64,000 bases of DNA from Streptomyces sp. VRA16 Mangrove soil (GTDB taxonomy: Bacteria > Actinomycetota > Actinomycetes > Streptomycetales > Streptomycetaceae), in contig NZ_JAFVLN010000002.1 of the NCBI RefSeq assembly GCF_017377775.1, positions 124,001 through 188,000 on the forward strand. The letters are read 5' to 3'. The notes below the pieces were generated by a model, which saw only the letters and a program-made list of their open reading frames with translations, did no database searches and had not been told where the DNA came from. Made by a program: the position numbers and the translations under genes. This document shows positions 37,128-45,462 of this stretch, in pieces; within the stretch, counting starts at the first letter, position 1, and the number at the start of each line of letters is the position of its first letter.

Positions 37128-38113
37128 CGGTTACCTCGCATGTTCGTGAGGGCGCCTTCGGTGTCGCGGCGCAGCACGAACCGCTGGTAGGCGAGGGCGA
37201 AGACCAGGCTGATGAGGAACATCGCGATGCTGATCGCGCTGGCATAGCCGATCTGGTAGCGCTTGAAGCCGTACTGGATCATCGTGACGGCCATGGTCTC
37301 GGAGTGGTGGTCGGGGCCGCCCGCGGTGGTGACCCACACCAGGTCGAAGAGCTGGATGGCGCCGATCACGGAGAGGAAGACGCTCATCCGGATGGTGGGG
37401 CCGAGCAGCGGCAGCGTCACGTGGCGGAAGCGCTCCCAGGCGCTCGCGCCGTCGATCCGGGCCGCCTCGTGCAACTCCACGGGGATGCCCTGCAGTCCGG
37501 CCAGGTAGAGCATCATGTGGAAGCCGAAGTACTTCCACATCATGACCAGGAACAGGGTGGGCAGCACCCACTTCTGGTCGGCGAACCAGAGACCGCCGAG
37601 GCTGTCGAGACCGACGGCGCCGAGCACCCGGTCGGCGAGCCCGTCGTCCGGCGCGAAGATCATGGAGAACAGGACGCCGGTGATGACCTCGGACAGCACG
37701 TACGGGGCGAAGAACAGCATCCGGTAGAAGGCCCGGCCGCGCAGTTTCTGGTTGAGCAGCACGGCCATGGCGAGCGCGAACGGAAGCTGCAGCCCGACGG
37801 AGGCCAGCACCAGGAGCAGTCCGCGCCACAGGTCGCCGAGGAAGACCGGGTCGTCCAGCAGCTTGGTGTAGTTGTCGACGCCGGCGAAGTCCGAAGGGGA
37901 GCCGAAGCCACCCCAGTTGAAGAAGCTGACGTACAGCGCGTAGAGCATCGGCGCGAGCACGAGGAGGCCGAACAGGACGAGTGCGGGCACCGTGAACGCG
38001 AAGGCGGTGAACCATTCGCGCACACGGCGTGCCAGCGGGCGCCCGATGGGCTGCGGAGCTTCCGGCACCTTGGCGAGCGCGGTGCCGGAGTCGTGGATCT
38101 GGGTCGTGGTCAT
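37124..38113 (-). CDS. bxlF: xylobiose ABC permease (MalF type)
   Basis: The 329-residue product has a soluble N-terminal tail of about 35 residues, six predicted membrane helices and the EAA loop HEAARIDGASAWERF. A segment MVNP-free periplasmic loop is short, as in other CUT1 MalF-type sugar permeases of Streptomyces. It pairs with BxlG. The gene starts 6 nt after the bxlE stop and overlaps bxlG, so binding protein and permeases form one coupled unit. Confidence 0.85.
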   Translation of the reverse strand: MTTTQIHDSGTALAKVPEAPQPIGRPLARRVREWFTAFAFTVPALVLFGLLVLAPMLYALYVSFFNWGGFGSPSDFAGVDNYTKLLDDPVFLGDLWRGLLLVLASVGLQLPFALAMAVLLNQKLRGRAFYRMLFFAPYVLSEVITGVLFSMIFAPDDGLADRVLGAVGLDSLGGLWFADQKWVLPTLFLVMMWKYFGFHMMLYLAGLQGIPVELHEAARIDGASAWERFRHVTLPLLGPTIRMSVFLSVIGAIQLFDLVWVTTAGGPDHHSETMAVTMIQYGFKRYQIGYASAISIAMFLISLVFALAYQRFVLRRDTEGALTNMRGNR

Positions 38114-38119
38114 GGTGAT

Positions 38120-39418
38120 CTACGCGCTCTTGGCGACCTGGGTGATGGAGCGCGCGACCTGCTCGGGCGACTTGGCACCGGCGATGAGGGCGGCGACGGA
38201 GTCGTTGATCTCCTGGCCGACGGCGGGCGGGTAGGCCTGGTCCAGGTAGAGCTGGAAGCCGGTCGCCTTGCCGAGCATGTCGGAGACCATCTTGAGGTTG
38301 GGGTCGGTGAGCGCGCTGGTGGCGTCCTTCACGACGGGCATCATCTGCGCCTTCTCCACGAGGAGGCGGTCGTTCTCGGCGGACATGAACCACTTGAGGA
38401 AGTCCACGGCCTCCTTCGGCGCGCCCTTGCGCACCGCGTAGCCGCCGCCTCCGCCGAACGCGTCGGTGCCGGAGCCCTTGCCGCCCGCCACCTCGGGGAA
38501 GGCGAAGAAGCCGAGGTCCTTGCCGATGCCCTTGCCCGCGTCGGCCTGGGTGACCGGCGCCCACTGGCCCATGAGCTCCATCGCGGCCTTGCCGTTGCCC
38601 ATGGTGGCGGCCTCACCGGTCGGGCTGGAGTACGCGGCTCCGAGGAAGCCCTTCTGGAAGGGCTCCAGGGCGACCAGCTCCTTGAGGTGCTCACCGGCCT
38701 TGATGAAGGCGTCTCCGGTGAAGTCCTTGGCGTCGGCGGCCTTCTGCATGCCCTCGACACCGGCGATGCGGGTCGCGAGGTACGCCCAGTAGTACATGCC
38801 GGGCCACTTCTCCTTGCCGGCGAGGGCGATGGGGGTGATCCCGGCGGACTTCAGCTTCTTGATCGCGTCGAGGTAGTCGGCCCAGGTGGCGGGCGGGGTG
38901 GAGATGCCCGCCTTCTTGAAGAGCGCCTTGTTGTACCAGAAGCCGACGGCGCCGATGTCGATCGGCACCGCGTACATCTTGTCGTCGAACTTGTACGCCT
39001 CCAGCGAGGCGGGCACCATCGCGTCGGTCACCGGCTTGATGGACTCGGTGAGGTCCTCCACGAGGCCCGCGTCGATCTGCTGCTTGAGGACGCCGCCGCC
39101 CCAGGTGTGGTAGATGTCCGGCAGCTTCCCCGAGCTGGTGACCGCCGTCATCTTCGACTTGAACGCCTCGTTCTCCAGCGCCACGAGCTTGATCCGCACC
39201 TTGGGGTGCGCGGCCTCGTACGCCTTCGCCCGCTCGGGCCAGATGGTCTTGGACGGCGCGGTGGTCTGGATGTGCCACCACTCGATGACCGTCCGGCCCG
39301 AACTGTCCGTTCCACCACCGGAATCGGACCCGCCACAGGCGGTGAGGGCAACGGCACCGATACCGGCCGCTGAGGCGGCGCTCAGGAACCGACGGCGGGA
39401 GAACTCGGAGGCTGACAT
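38120..39418 (-). CDS. bxlE: xylobiose-binding lipoprotein
   Basis: The 432-residue product has a Tat-like signal with lipobox (SRRRFLSAASAAG to LTACGG, Cys about residue 28) and a CUT1 binding protein fold from TVIEWWHIQ onwards. By analogy with S. thermoviolaceus BxlE it binds xylobiose and longer xylo-oligosaccharides at the outer face of the membrane. Transcription starts from a well-formed TTGACA-17-TAACTT promoter 50-80 bp upstream. A LacI-type site lies between the promoter and the ATG. The first gene of bxlEFGA. Confidence 0.9.
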   Translation of the reverse strand: MSASEFSRRRFLSAASAAGIGAVALTACGGSDSGGGTDSSGRTVIEWWHIQTTAPSKTIWPERAKAYEAAHPKVRIKLVALENEAFKSKMTAVTSSGKLPDIYHTWGGGVLKQQIDAGLVEDLTESIKPVTDAMVPASLEAYKFDDKMYAVPIDIGAVGFWYNKALFKKAGISTPPATWADYLDAIKKLKSAGITPIALAGKEKWPGMYYWAYLATRIAGVEGMQKAADAKDFTGDAFIKAGEHLKELVALEPFQKGFLGAAYSSPTGEAATMGNGKAAMELMGQWAPVTQADAGKGIGKDLGFFAFPEVAGGKGSGTDAFGGGGGYAVRKGAPKEAVDFLKWFMSAENDRLLVEKAQMMPVVKDATSALTDPNLKMVSDMLGKATGFQLYLDQAYPPAVGQEINDSVAALIAGAKSPEQVARSITQVAKSA

Positions 39419-39439
39419 GGCGCACCTTCCGGAAGTGAT

Positions 39440-39453
39440 CCGAAAATTATCGG
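39440..39453 (-). promoter_or_regulatory. candidate BxlR operator at bxlE
   Basis: CCGAAAATTATCGG is a 14-bp imperfect palindrome (12 of 14 positions symmetric). It lies just past the predicted start of transcription, where a bound repressor would block elongation. It matches 11 of 13 bases of an element at 41813. Confidence 0.65.
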
Positions 39454-39466
39454 GGAACGGCCACGG

Positions 39467-39495
39467 AAGTTACGGGCATGCGACGGGGGTGTCAA
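39467..39495 (-). promoter_or_regulatory. bxlE promoter
   Basis: Read on the minus strand: TTGACA (39495-39490), 17-nt spacer, TAACTT (39472-39467). Both hexamers fit vegetative sigma factor elements. The -35 lies inside the left arm of a 14-bp inverted repeat. Confidence 0.75.
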
Positions 39496-39528
39496 CGCCC
39501 TTAACAAAAAGAGACGTTGACACCCCCG
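39484..39528. repeat. 14-bp perfect inverted repeat between bxlR and bxlE
   Basis: CGGGGGTGTCAACG (39484-39497) and CGTTGACACCCCCG (39515-39528) are perfect inverse copies separated by 17 nt that include TTAACAAAAAG. It can fold as a terminator for bxlR on the minus strand, and it also places a TTGACA on both strands. Confidence 0.8.
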
Positions 39529-39544
39529 AAGCGGAATGTCCCGG

Positions 39545-40624
39545 TCAGACCGTGCGCGGCACCGCCGTACTGGCCCTGACCACGAGTTCCGTCGCCAGCT
39601 CGACGCGCGGCGAGGCCGGCTCGACGGAGCGCGCGAGGTCCAGCACGGAACGGGCCGCCAACTTGCCCATGTCGGCGAGAGGCTGTCTGACCGTGGTGAG
39701 CGGCGGGGACGACCAGCGGACCTCCGGAAGGTCGTCGAAGCCGACGACGCTCATGTCCTCGGGCACCCGGAGCCCGCGCCGGCGCAGCGCCTCGATCGCG
39801 CCGAGCGCCATCTGGTCGCTGGAGGCGAAGATCGCGGTCGGCGCTTCGTCCAGATCGAGCAGGTGGTTGGCGCCCGTGAACCCGGACTCGTGATAGAAGT
39901 CCCCGGGCACGATCAGGGTGTCGTCCACCGCGACCCCCGCGGCGTCGAGCGCGGCCCGGTAGCCGTCGAGCCTGGCCCGCGAGCACAGCAGTCGGGGCGG
40001 GCCCTCGATGAACCCGATCCGCCGGTGGCCGAGGCCCAGCAGGTGCTCGGTCGCGGCCATCCCGCCCGCCCAGTTGGTGGCACCCACGGTGGGCGCCATC
40101 AGGGCGGGGCCACCCGCCGGGTCGATGACCACCAGCGGCACACCGAGGCGTCGCAGTTCGTCATGGAGCCCCTGTTCGAGAACGGAGGTCACCAGGATCA
40201 CGCCGTCCGAGGCGCGGGCCCGCAGATTCGTCATCCATTGATGTGCGTCACCGGCCCGGTCGTGGATCGCGGAGACGACCGTACCCACGCCCTGTTCGTG
40301 GGCGATCTCCTCCACGCCCCGGATGATCTCGACCGCCCAGGGGCTGTCGAGATCGTTGAAGACCAGGTCGAGCAGGGCCGCCCGGTCCCCCGGCGAGGTC
40401 TGGCGGCGTCGGTAACCGTGCCGGTGCAGCAGATCCTCCACCCGCGCCCGGGTCGCGGGCGAGACGTCCGAGCGTCCGTTGACGACCCGCGAGACGGTGG
40501 GGACGGACACCCCGGCCTCCCGCGCGATCTCGGTGATCGTCACCTTGGCCGGCCCGTCCGGGCTCTGCGTGGCTGTCTTGGCCTTGCCGCCATCCCGGGC
40601 CACGTTCCCCACCTCCGTCACCAT
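39545..40624 (-). CDS. bxlR: LacI-family repressor of the xylobiose system
   Basis: The 359-residue product has a LacI helix-turn-helix (TITEIAREAGVSVPTVSRV, about residues 29-47) and an effector domain with SDGVILVTSVLEQG and DDLPEVRWSSPPLTTVRQP. It is immediately upstream of bxlE on the same strand, matching the bxlR position relative to the bxl operon described in Streptomyces. Xylobiose or xylose would release it from DNA. The start is unsure: I use the ATG at 40624, but GTG codons at 40612 and 40606 have better ribosome-binding sites, and the open frame extends to 40687. It is more distant from the two other LacI proteins in the window. Confidence 0.85.
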   Translation of the reverse strand: MVTEVGNVARDGGKAKTATQSPDGPAKVTITEIAREAGVSVPTVSRVVNGRSDVSPATRARVEDLLHRHGYRRRQTSPGDRAALLDLVFNDLDSPWAVEIIRGVEEIAHEQGVGTVVSAIHDRAGDAHQWMTNLRARASDGVILVTSVLEQGLHDELRRLGVPLVVIDPAGGPALMAPTVGATNWAGGMAATEHLLGLGHRRIGFIEGPPRLLCSRARLDGYRAALDAAGVAVDDTLIVPGDFYHESGFTGANHLLDLDEAPTAIFASSDQMALGAIEALRRRGLRVPEDMSVVGFDDLPEVRWSSPPLTTVRQPLADMGKLAARSVLDLARSVEPASPRVELATELVVRASTAVPRTV

Positions 40625-40683
40625 GCGCTTCACGTGCGCCCGAAAGATCTCCGGACACCTTCCGGAAACCGTAGAACATGCCG

Positions 40684-41709
40684 TCAACCATCCGACCGGC
40701 GACCCGGCCGCACGTCCGGCCGGTCGAACGTACCGTGCAACCAGTCGAGTTGGCGGCGCACGTGCACGGCGTCGCCCCCTTCATGGTGATTGAAGGGGTA
40801 TGCGTGGATCTCGCGATCGGGTCCGGGGTCCGCCAGCTCGCCGTAGCGGTTGAACGCGGCGTACGCCCCGCTCGGCGGGCACACCGTGTCGCGCAGCCCG
40901 ACGCCGAAGTGGGCCGGGGCGTGCGCGCGCCGGGCGAAGGAGATCCCCTCGACGTACGAGAGCGTGCGGTACGCGGCCGTCTCGGCGCCCCGGTGCACGG
41001 CGAGATAGGCGGCGACCTCGCCGTAGGGGCCGTCGTCGGTGAGGTCGAGGGCGCGCCGGATGCCGCACAGCAGCGGGGCGCTGACCAGCACGGCGGCCAG
41101 GTCCGGGACGAGTCCGGCGACGGCGAGGGCCACTCCCCCGCCCTGGCTGTTGCCGACGGCTGCCACCCGGTCCGGGGCGACGCCGGGCAGGGCGCGCAGT
41201 GCGGCGACCGCGCACACGGCGTCGGTGATCAGCCGCCGGTAGTGGTGGTCGTGCGGGTCGAGGATGCCGCGCACGATGGCGCCGGGCCCCCCGGGGGCGC
41301 TCGCGTGCGGGTCGGGGGTGGCGCCGCCGCTGCCGTACTGGTCGCCCTGGCCGCGGTTGTCCATGAGCAGATGCGCGTATCCGGCGTTGGCCCAGGTGAG
41401 CCGCTCGTGCGGCAGGCCGCGGCCACGGCCGTACCCGGCGAACTCGACGACGCCGGGCAGCAGTTCACCGTCCGTGCCCGCGGGCCGGGTGTACCAGGCG
41501 CGGACCGGGTCGCCGGCGAAGCCGCGGAACGTCACGTCCCACGTCTCGACGAGCCGCAGGCCGCTGTCGGCCCGTTCGGCGCTCACGACCGGTCGCGGAT
41601 GCGCGGCGGCCTTCAGGGTGGTCTGCCAGAACGCGTCGAAGTCGGCCGGTTCCGCGAGCGGCGGTCGGTGGCGTTTCAGCTGGTCGAGGGGGAGATCAAA
41701 GGCGGGCAC
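40684..41709 (-). CDS. CE7 acetylxylan esterase / cephalosporin-C deacetylase type
   Basis: The 341-residue product is an alpha/beta hydrolase of family CE7. It begins FDLPLDQLKRHRPPL, typical of the family, has the Arg-rich loop DNRGQGDQYGSG, nucleophile Ser188 in GNSQGGG, and a late Asp/His pair (LRDTVCPPSG and YPFNHHEGG). There is no signal peptide, so it acts on acetylated xylo-oligosaccharides after uptake. The GTG at 41709 follows GAGG at 5 nt and fits the family's start; a GTG at 41715 is possible. The gene lies 59 bp upstream of bxlR on the same strand and divergent from the Lpl-type operon. Confidence 0.85.
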   Translation of the reverse strand: MPAFDLPLDQLKRHRPPLAEPADFDAFWQTTLKAAAHPRPVVSAERADSGLRLVETWDVTFRGFAGDPVRAWYTRPAGTDGELLPGVVEFAGYGRGRGLPHERLTWANAGYAHLLMDNRGQGDQYGSGGATPDPHASAPGGPGAIVRGILDPHDHHYRRLITDAVCAVAALRALPGVAPDRVAAVGNSQGGGVALAVAGLVPDLAAVLVSAPLLCGIRRALDLTDDGPYGEVAAYLAVHRGAETAAYRTLSYVEGISFARRAHAPAHFGVGLRDTVCPPSGAYAAFNRYGELADPGPDREIHAYPFNHHEGGDAVHVRRQLDWLHGTFDRPDVRPGRRSDG

Positions 41710-41759
41710 GGACACCTCACAGGGGTCTGGGGGGCCAACTCCCGTGTGCGCGGCACCCA

Positions 41760-41788
41760 TTGACAGGGGTCGGGAGCGGCTTTAGGTT
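41760..41788 (+). promoter_or_regulatory. promoter of the Lpl-type importer operon
   Basis: TTGACA (41760-41765), 17-nt spacer, TAGGTT (41783-41788). Transcription should start near 41795, giving a leader of about 100 nt. Confidence 0.75.
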
Positions 41789-41812
41789 GCGGCGACGTTA
41801 CCGGAAGATTCT

Positions 41813-41825
41813 CGAAAGTTCTCGG
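41813..41825 (+). promoter_or_regulatory. second candidate BxlR operator
   Basis: CGAAAGTTCTCGG differs from the bxlE element CGAAAATTATCGG at only two positions and likewise lies just downstream of the predicted transcription start. The shared consensus is CGAAARTTMTCGG. Confidence 0.6.
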
Positions 41826-41896
41826 TCACGCCTTTCCCTGCCCGTGCGATGCCCCCCGCGATACCCACGCGATGCCCATGTGACGGAAGGCCCTGC

Positions 41897-42892
41897 ATGA
41901 CGTCTCCGACCGTGACGGGCGAGGCGCCCGACGCCACCACCGCCCCAGCCGAGTCACCGCCGCCGAAGCAGCGCGGCACCCCGAAATCCCGCCGGACCTG
42001 GCGCCAGGCACTGCGCCGCGACTGGCAGCTGTACTCCCTCGCAGTGCTGCCCATCGCCTTCTTCCTCGTCTTCCGCTACCTCCCGATGCTCGGCAACGTG
42101 ATCGCGTTCCGCCGCTTCGAGCCGGGCGGTTCGGTCTTCGGCGAGGAGTGGGTGGGGCTGCGCTACGTCCAGATGTTCCTGAGCGACCCGACCTTCTGGC
42201 AGGTCTTCCGGAACACGCTCTGGCTGGGCGGGCTCACGCTCGTCTTCTGCTTCCCGATCCCGATCGTCCTCGCACTGCTCCTCAACGAGGTGCGGCGCAG
42301 CGCGTTGAAACGTTTCGTACAGTCGATCTCGTACCTGCCGCACTTCCTGTCGATCGTGATCGTCGCGGGCATCACGATGCAGATGCTCGCCACGGACGGC
42401 CCGGTCAACCACGTCATCGGCTGGTTCGGCCACGACCCGATCCGGTTCATCCAGGAACCCGAGTGGTTCCGCACGATGTACGTCGGCTCGGAGATCTGGC
42501 AGACGGCCGGCTGGGGCACGATCCTCTATCTCGCCGCGCTCACCACGATCGACGAGGACCTGTACGAGGCGGCCCGGATCGACGGCGCGAACCGCTGGCA
42601 GCAGACCTGGCACGTGACGCTGCCCGGCATCCGCCCGACCATGATCACGTTGCTGATCCTGAACGTCGGCACCTTCATGGCGGTCGGCTTCGAGAAGGTC
42701 CTGCTGCTCTACAACCCGCTGACGTACCAGACCTCCGACGTGATCTCCACGTACGTGTACCGCACCGGTGTCGAGTCCAGCAGCTTCAGCTACGCGGCCG
42801 CCATCGGCCTGTTCGAGGCGATCATCGGCCTCGTCCTGATCACGTCCTCCAACTTCCTCTCGCGCCGCACAGTGGGGACGAGCCTGTGGTGA
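41897..42892 (+). CDS. LplB-type sugar ABC permease
   Basis: The 331-residue product has about six membrane helices after a charged N-terminal tail of about 50 residues. The EAA loop is YEAARIDGANRWQQ. It belongs to the LplB/YtcP-type branch of CUT1 importers, whose Paenibacillus JDR-2 relatives serve aldouronate uptake from glucuronoxylan. The start at 41897 follows GGAAGG. It is the first gene of a six-gene operon with overlapping stops and starts (GTGA/ATGA junctions). The likely cargo is an acidic xylo-oligosaccharide, inferred from GH39 and the convergent GH67 operon. Confidence 0.85.
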   Translation: MTSPTVTGEAPDATTAPAESPPPKQRGTPKSRRTWRQALRRDWQLYSLAVLPIAFFLVFRYLPMLGNVIAFRRFEPGGSVFGEEWVGLRYVQMFLSDPTFWQVFRNTLWLGGLTLVFCFPIPIVLALLLNEVRRSALKRFVQSISYLPHFLSIVIVAGITMQMLATDGPVNHVIGWFGHDPIRFIQEPEWFRTMYVGSEIWQTAGWGTILYLAALTTIDEDLYEAARIDGANRWQQTWHVTLPGIRPTMITLLILNVGTFMAVGFEKVLLLYNPLTYQTSDVISTYVYRTGVESSSFSYAAAIGLFEAIIGLVLITSSNFLSRRTVGTSLW

Positions 42893-43767
42893 CCGTCAAC
42901 CGCCCCTCCCGCGGATACCGCGCCTTCCAGGGTGTCAACGGGATCGTGCTCACGCTCGTCGTGGCCGTCACCCTCTACCCCTTCGTCAACATCATCGCGA
43001 GGTCGTTCAGCGGGGAGCGCCAGATCCGTGCCGGGCAGGTGACGCTCTGGCCCGAGGGCTTCAACCTCACCACGTACAAGATCGTGTTCAAGGACGACAT
43101 GTTCTGGCGGAACTACGGCAACACCGTGCTCTACACGGTGGTGTCGACGGCCGTCGCGATGGTCCTCACGACCTGCTACGCCTACGTCCTGTCGAAGAAG
43201 CACCTGCGGGGCCGCACCGGTCTCATCGGCGTCGCCGTGTTCACCATGTTCTTCACCGGCGGTCTGATCCCGAACTACGTCCTGATCACGAGCCTCGGCC
43301 TGAAGAACAGCATCTGGGCGATCGCGCTGCCCAACGCGATCAGCGTCTTCAACCTGCTGGTGATGAAGGCCTTCTTCGAGAGCATGCCCTCCGATCTGGA
43401 GGAGGCCGCGCAGATCGACGGCCTGAGCACGTACGGCATTCTGCTCAAGGTCGTGCTGCCGCTGTCGAAGGCGGTCGTGGCGACGATGGTGCTCTTCTAC
43501 TCGGTGTCGTTCTGGAACTCGTGGTTCAGCGCGTTCCTCTATCTCGACGACGCGGAGAAGATGCCGGTCACCGTCTATCTGCGCAATCTCATCCTGGGCT
43601 CGACCGGCGGCGCGAACGCGGGCGCCAACACGGACCAGCTCAGTCAGGTCGGCGCCAATATCCAGGCGGTCGCGATCCTGCTCACGGCGCTGCCGATCCT
43701 GTGCGTGTACCCGTTCGTCCAGCGCTATTTCGTCAAGGGCGTGATGCTCGGCGCGGTCAAGGGCTGA
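42889..43767 (+). CDS. LplC-type sugar ABC permease
   Basis: The 292-residue product has six predicted membrane helices, the EAA loop EEAAQIDGLSTYGI and the MalG-type tail RYFVKGVMLGAVKG. It starts at the GTG at 42889 that overlaps the preceding TGA; a GTG three bases earlier is in frame too. A long segment SGERQIRAGQVTLWPEGFNL in the first periplasmic loop is characteristic of the YtcP/LplC branch. It pairs with the LplB-type subunit. Confidence 0.85.
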   Translation: MTVNRPSRGYRAFQGVNGIVLTLVVAVTLYPFVNIIARSFSGERQIRAGQVTLWPEGFNLTTYKIVFKDDMFWRNYGNTVLYTVVSTAVAMVLTTCYAYVLSKKHLRGRTGLIGVAVFTMFFTGGLIPNYVLITSLGLKNSIWAIALPNAISVFNLLVMKAFFESMPSDLEEAAQIDGLSTYGILLKVVLPLSKAVVATMVLFYSVSFWNSWFSAFLYLDDAEKMPVTVYLRNLILGSTGGANAGANTDQLSQVGANIQAVAILLTALPILCVYPFVQRYFVKGVMLGAVKG

Positions 43768-43803
43768 CTTTCCCCCTATCTCTTTTTCTCCTGAGGAGTT
43801 CCA

Positions 43804-45462
43804 GTGAACAACGCCGGGCATCTCTCGCGGCGCCAGATACTCGCCGCCGCCGGATTCATCGGTCTCGCCACACTCACCGCCTGCGGCAGTGGCGAGGACG
43901 GCAGCACGGACAGCAAGGACCTGTCCAAGAAGCAGAACGGGGCGATGAAGGACTACAAGGTCGGCGAGCAGTTCAAGGCCACCAAGGCCCTGACCCTCTC
44001 GACGCTGCACAACAACAACCCGGTCTACCCGACCAAGAAGAGCTGGCTGCTGTGGGAGGAGATCACCAAGCGCACCGGCGTCACCCTGGACATCGTCGAC
44101 GTGCCGCTCGCCGACTACGAGAAGAAGCGCGGCGTCCTCATCGGCTCGGGCGACGCCCCTTTCCTGGTCCCCAAGACCTACCACCCCTCCGAGGTCGCCT
44201 TCGTCTCCTCGGGAGCGATCGTCCCGGTCAGCGAGTACGTCCACCTGATGCCGAACTACCAGGCCCAGGTGAAGAAGTGGAAGCTGGAGCCGGAACTCGA
44301 CTCGATCCGGCAGTCCGACGGCAAGTACTACCTGCTGCCGGGCCTGCACGAGAAGGTGAAGTCCGGCTACTCCCTCGCCCTGCGCACGGACATCCTCGAC
44401 AAGCTGAAGCTGTCGCTGCCCACCACGTGGGACGAGGTGTACGACGTCCTGAAGGCGCTCAAGGAGGAGTACCCCGGCAAGTACCCGATGACGGACCGCT
44501 GGAGCACCAACACCCCTTTCCCGGCCGGGGCGTTGTTCCAGTACCTCGGGCAGGCGTACGGAGTGAAGGCCGGCTGGTCGTACGACAACATCAGCTATGA
44601 CGCCAAGGCGGAGAAGTTCGTCTTCACGCCGACGCAGGACCGCTACCGCGAGATGGTGGAGTTCCTGAGAAAGCTCGTCGCGGAGAAGTTGCTCGACCCG
44701 GAATCCTTCACCCAGCAGGACGACCAGGCGGTGCAGAAGCTGCTCGCCGAGAAGTCGTTCGTGATCAGCGCCAATCCGCAGGAGCTGGTGCAGAACTACC
44801 GCTACAACCTGACCAAGCAGGTCAAGGGCTCGAAGATCGAGATGATTCCGGTGCCGCTCGGACCGGCGGGGCCGGTGGTGCTCGGCGGAGGCCGGCTGGA
44901 GAACGGCGTGATGGTCTCCAGCAAGGCGCTCAAGGCGGACACCTTCACCGCGACGCTGCAGTTCGTGGACTGGCTGTTCTACTCGGACGCGGGCAAAGAG
45001 TTCTGCAAGTGGGGCGTCGAGGGCGTCACCTACACGAAGTCCGGCGGCACGTACAAGCTGAAGGACGGGATCAGCCTGATGGGCTCGGACCCGGACGCGC
45101 CCAAGGACCTGCAGAAGGACTTCGGCTTCTTCGACGGCGTGTTCACGTACGGCGGCAGCTGGGAGCTGGTGTCGTCGTCGTTCAGCCCGGACGAGAAGAA
45201 GTTCCAGGACGAGATGGCGAAGCGGCAGCAGATGCCGATCGACCCGGCGCACCCGCTGAAGTCCGCCGAGCAGGAGCAGGCGACGCTGTGGGACACCCCG
45301 CTCAAGGACCTCACCATCCAGAACACGCTGAAGTTCGTGCTCGGCAAGCGGCCGATGTCCGAATGGGACGCGTTCATGGGCGAGTTGAAGGGCAAGAACA
45401 TGCAGCAGCTGGTCGACCTGCACAACAAGGCGGCCGATCGCTTCAAGGAGCAGAACGGATGA
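43804..45462 (+). CDS. LplA-type oligosaccharide-binding lipoprotein
   Basis: The 552-residue product is longer than usual CUT1 binding proteins, as expected for the LplA/YtcQ type. It has a Tat-like signal and lipobox (SRRQILAAAGF to LTACGS). The mature protein starts with an acidic linker and contains TLHNNNPVYPTKKSW and a WxxWGVEGVTY segment (FCKWGVEGVTYTKSG). The GTG at 43804 follows GAGGAGTTCC. It lies 36 bp after the LplC-type gene, and its stop overlaps the GH39 start (ATGA). In Paenibacillus JDR-2, a protein of this class binds methylglucuronoxylotriose; the same ligand type is inferred here. Confidence 0.85.
   Translation: MNNAGHLSRRQILAAAGFIGLATLTACGSGEDGSTDSKDLSKKQNGAMKDYKVGEQFKATKALTLSTLHNNNPVYPTKKSWLLWEEITKRTGVTLDIVDVPLADYEKKRGVLIGSGDAPFLVPKTYHPSEVAFVSSGAIVPVSEYVHLMPNYQAQVKKWKLEPELDSIRQSDGKYYLLPGLHEKVKSGYSLALRTDILDKLKLSLPTTWDEVYDVLKALKEEYPGKYPMTDRWSTNTPFPAGALFQYLGQAYGVKAGWSYDNISYDAKAEKFVFTPTQDRYREMVEFLRKLVAEKLLDPESFTQQDDQAVQKLLAEKSFVISANPQELVQNYRYNLTKQVKGSKIEMIPVPLGPAGPVVLGGGRLENGVMVSSKALKADTFTATLQFVDWLFYSDAGKEFCKWGVEGVTYTKSGGTYKLKDGISLMGSDPDAPKDLQKDFGFFDGVFTYGGSWELVSSSFSPDEKKFQDEMAKRQQMPIDPAHPLKSAEQEQATLWDTPLKDLTIQNTLKFVLGKRPMSEWDAFMGELKGKNMQQLVDLHNKAADRFKEQNG

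Noticed and set aside
42790..45423. 877-codon minus-strand open frame opposite the importer operon
   Set aside because: Its composition (Arg/Glu/Leu/Val repeats) is that of an antisense frame, and the plus strand has recognisable permease and binding-protein genes.
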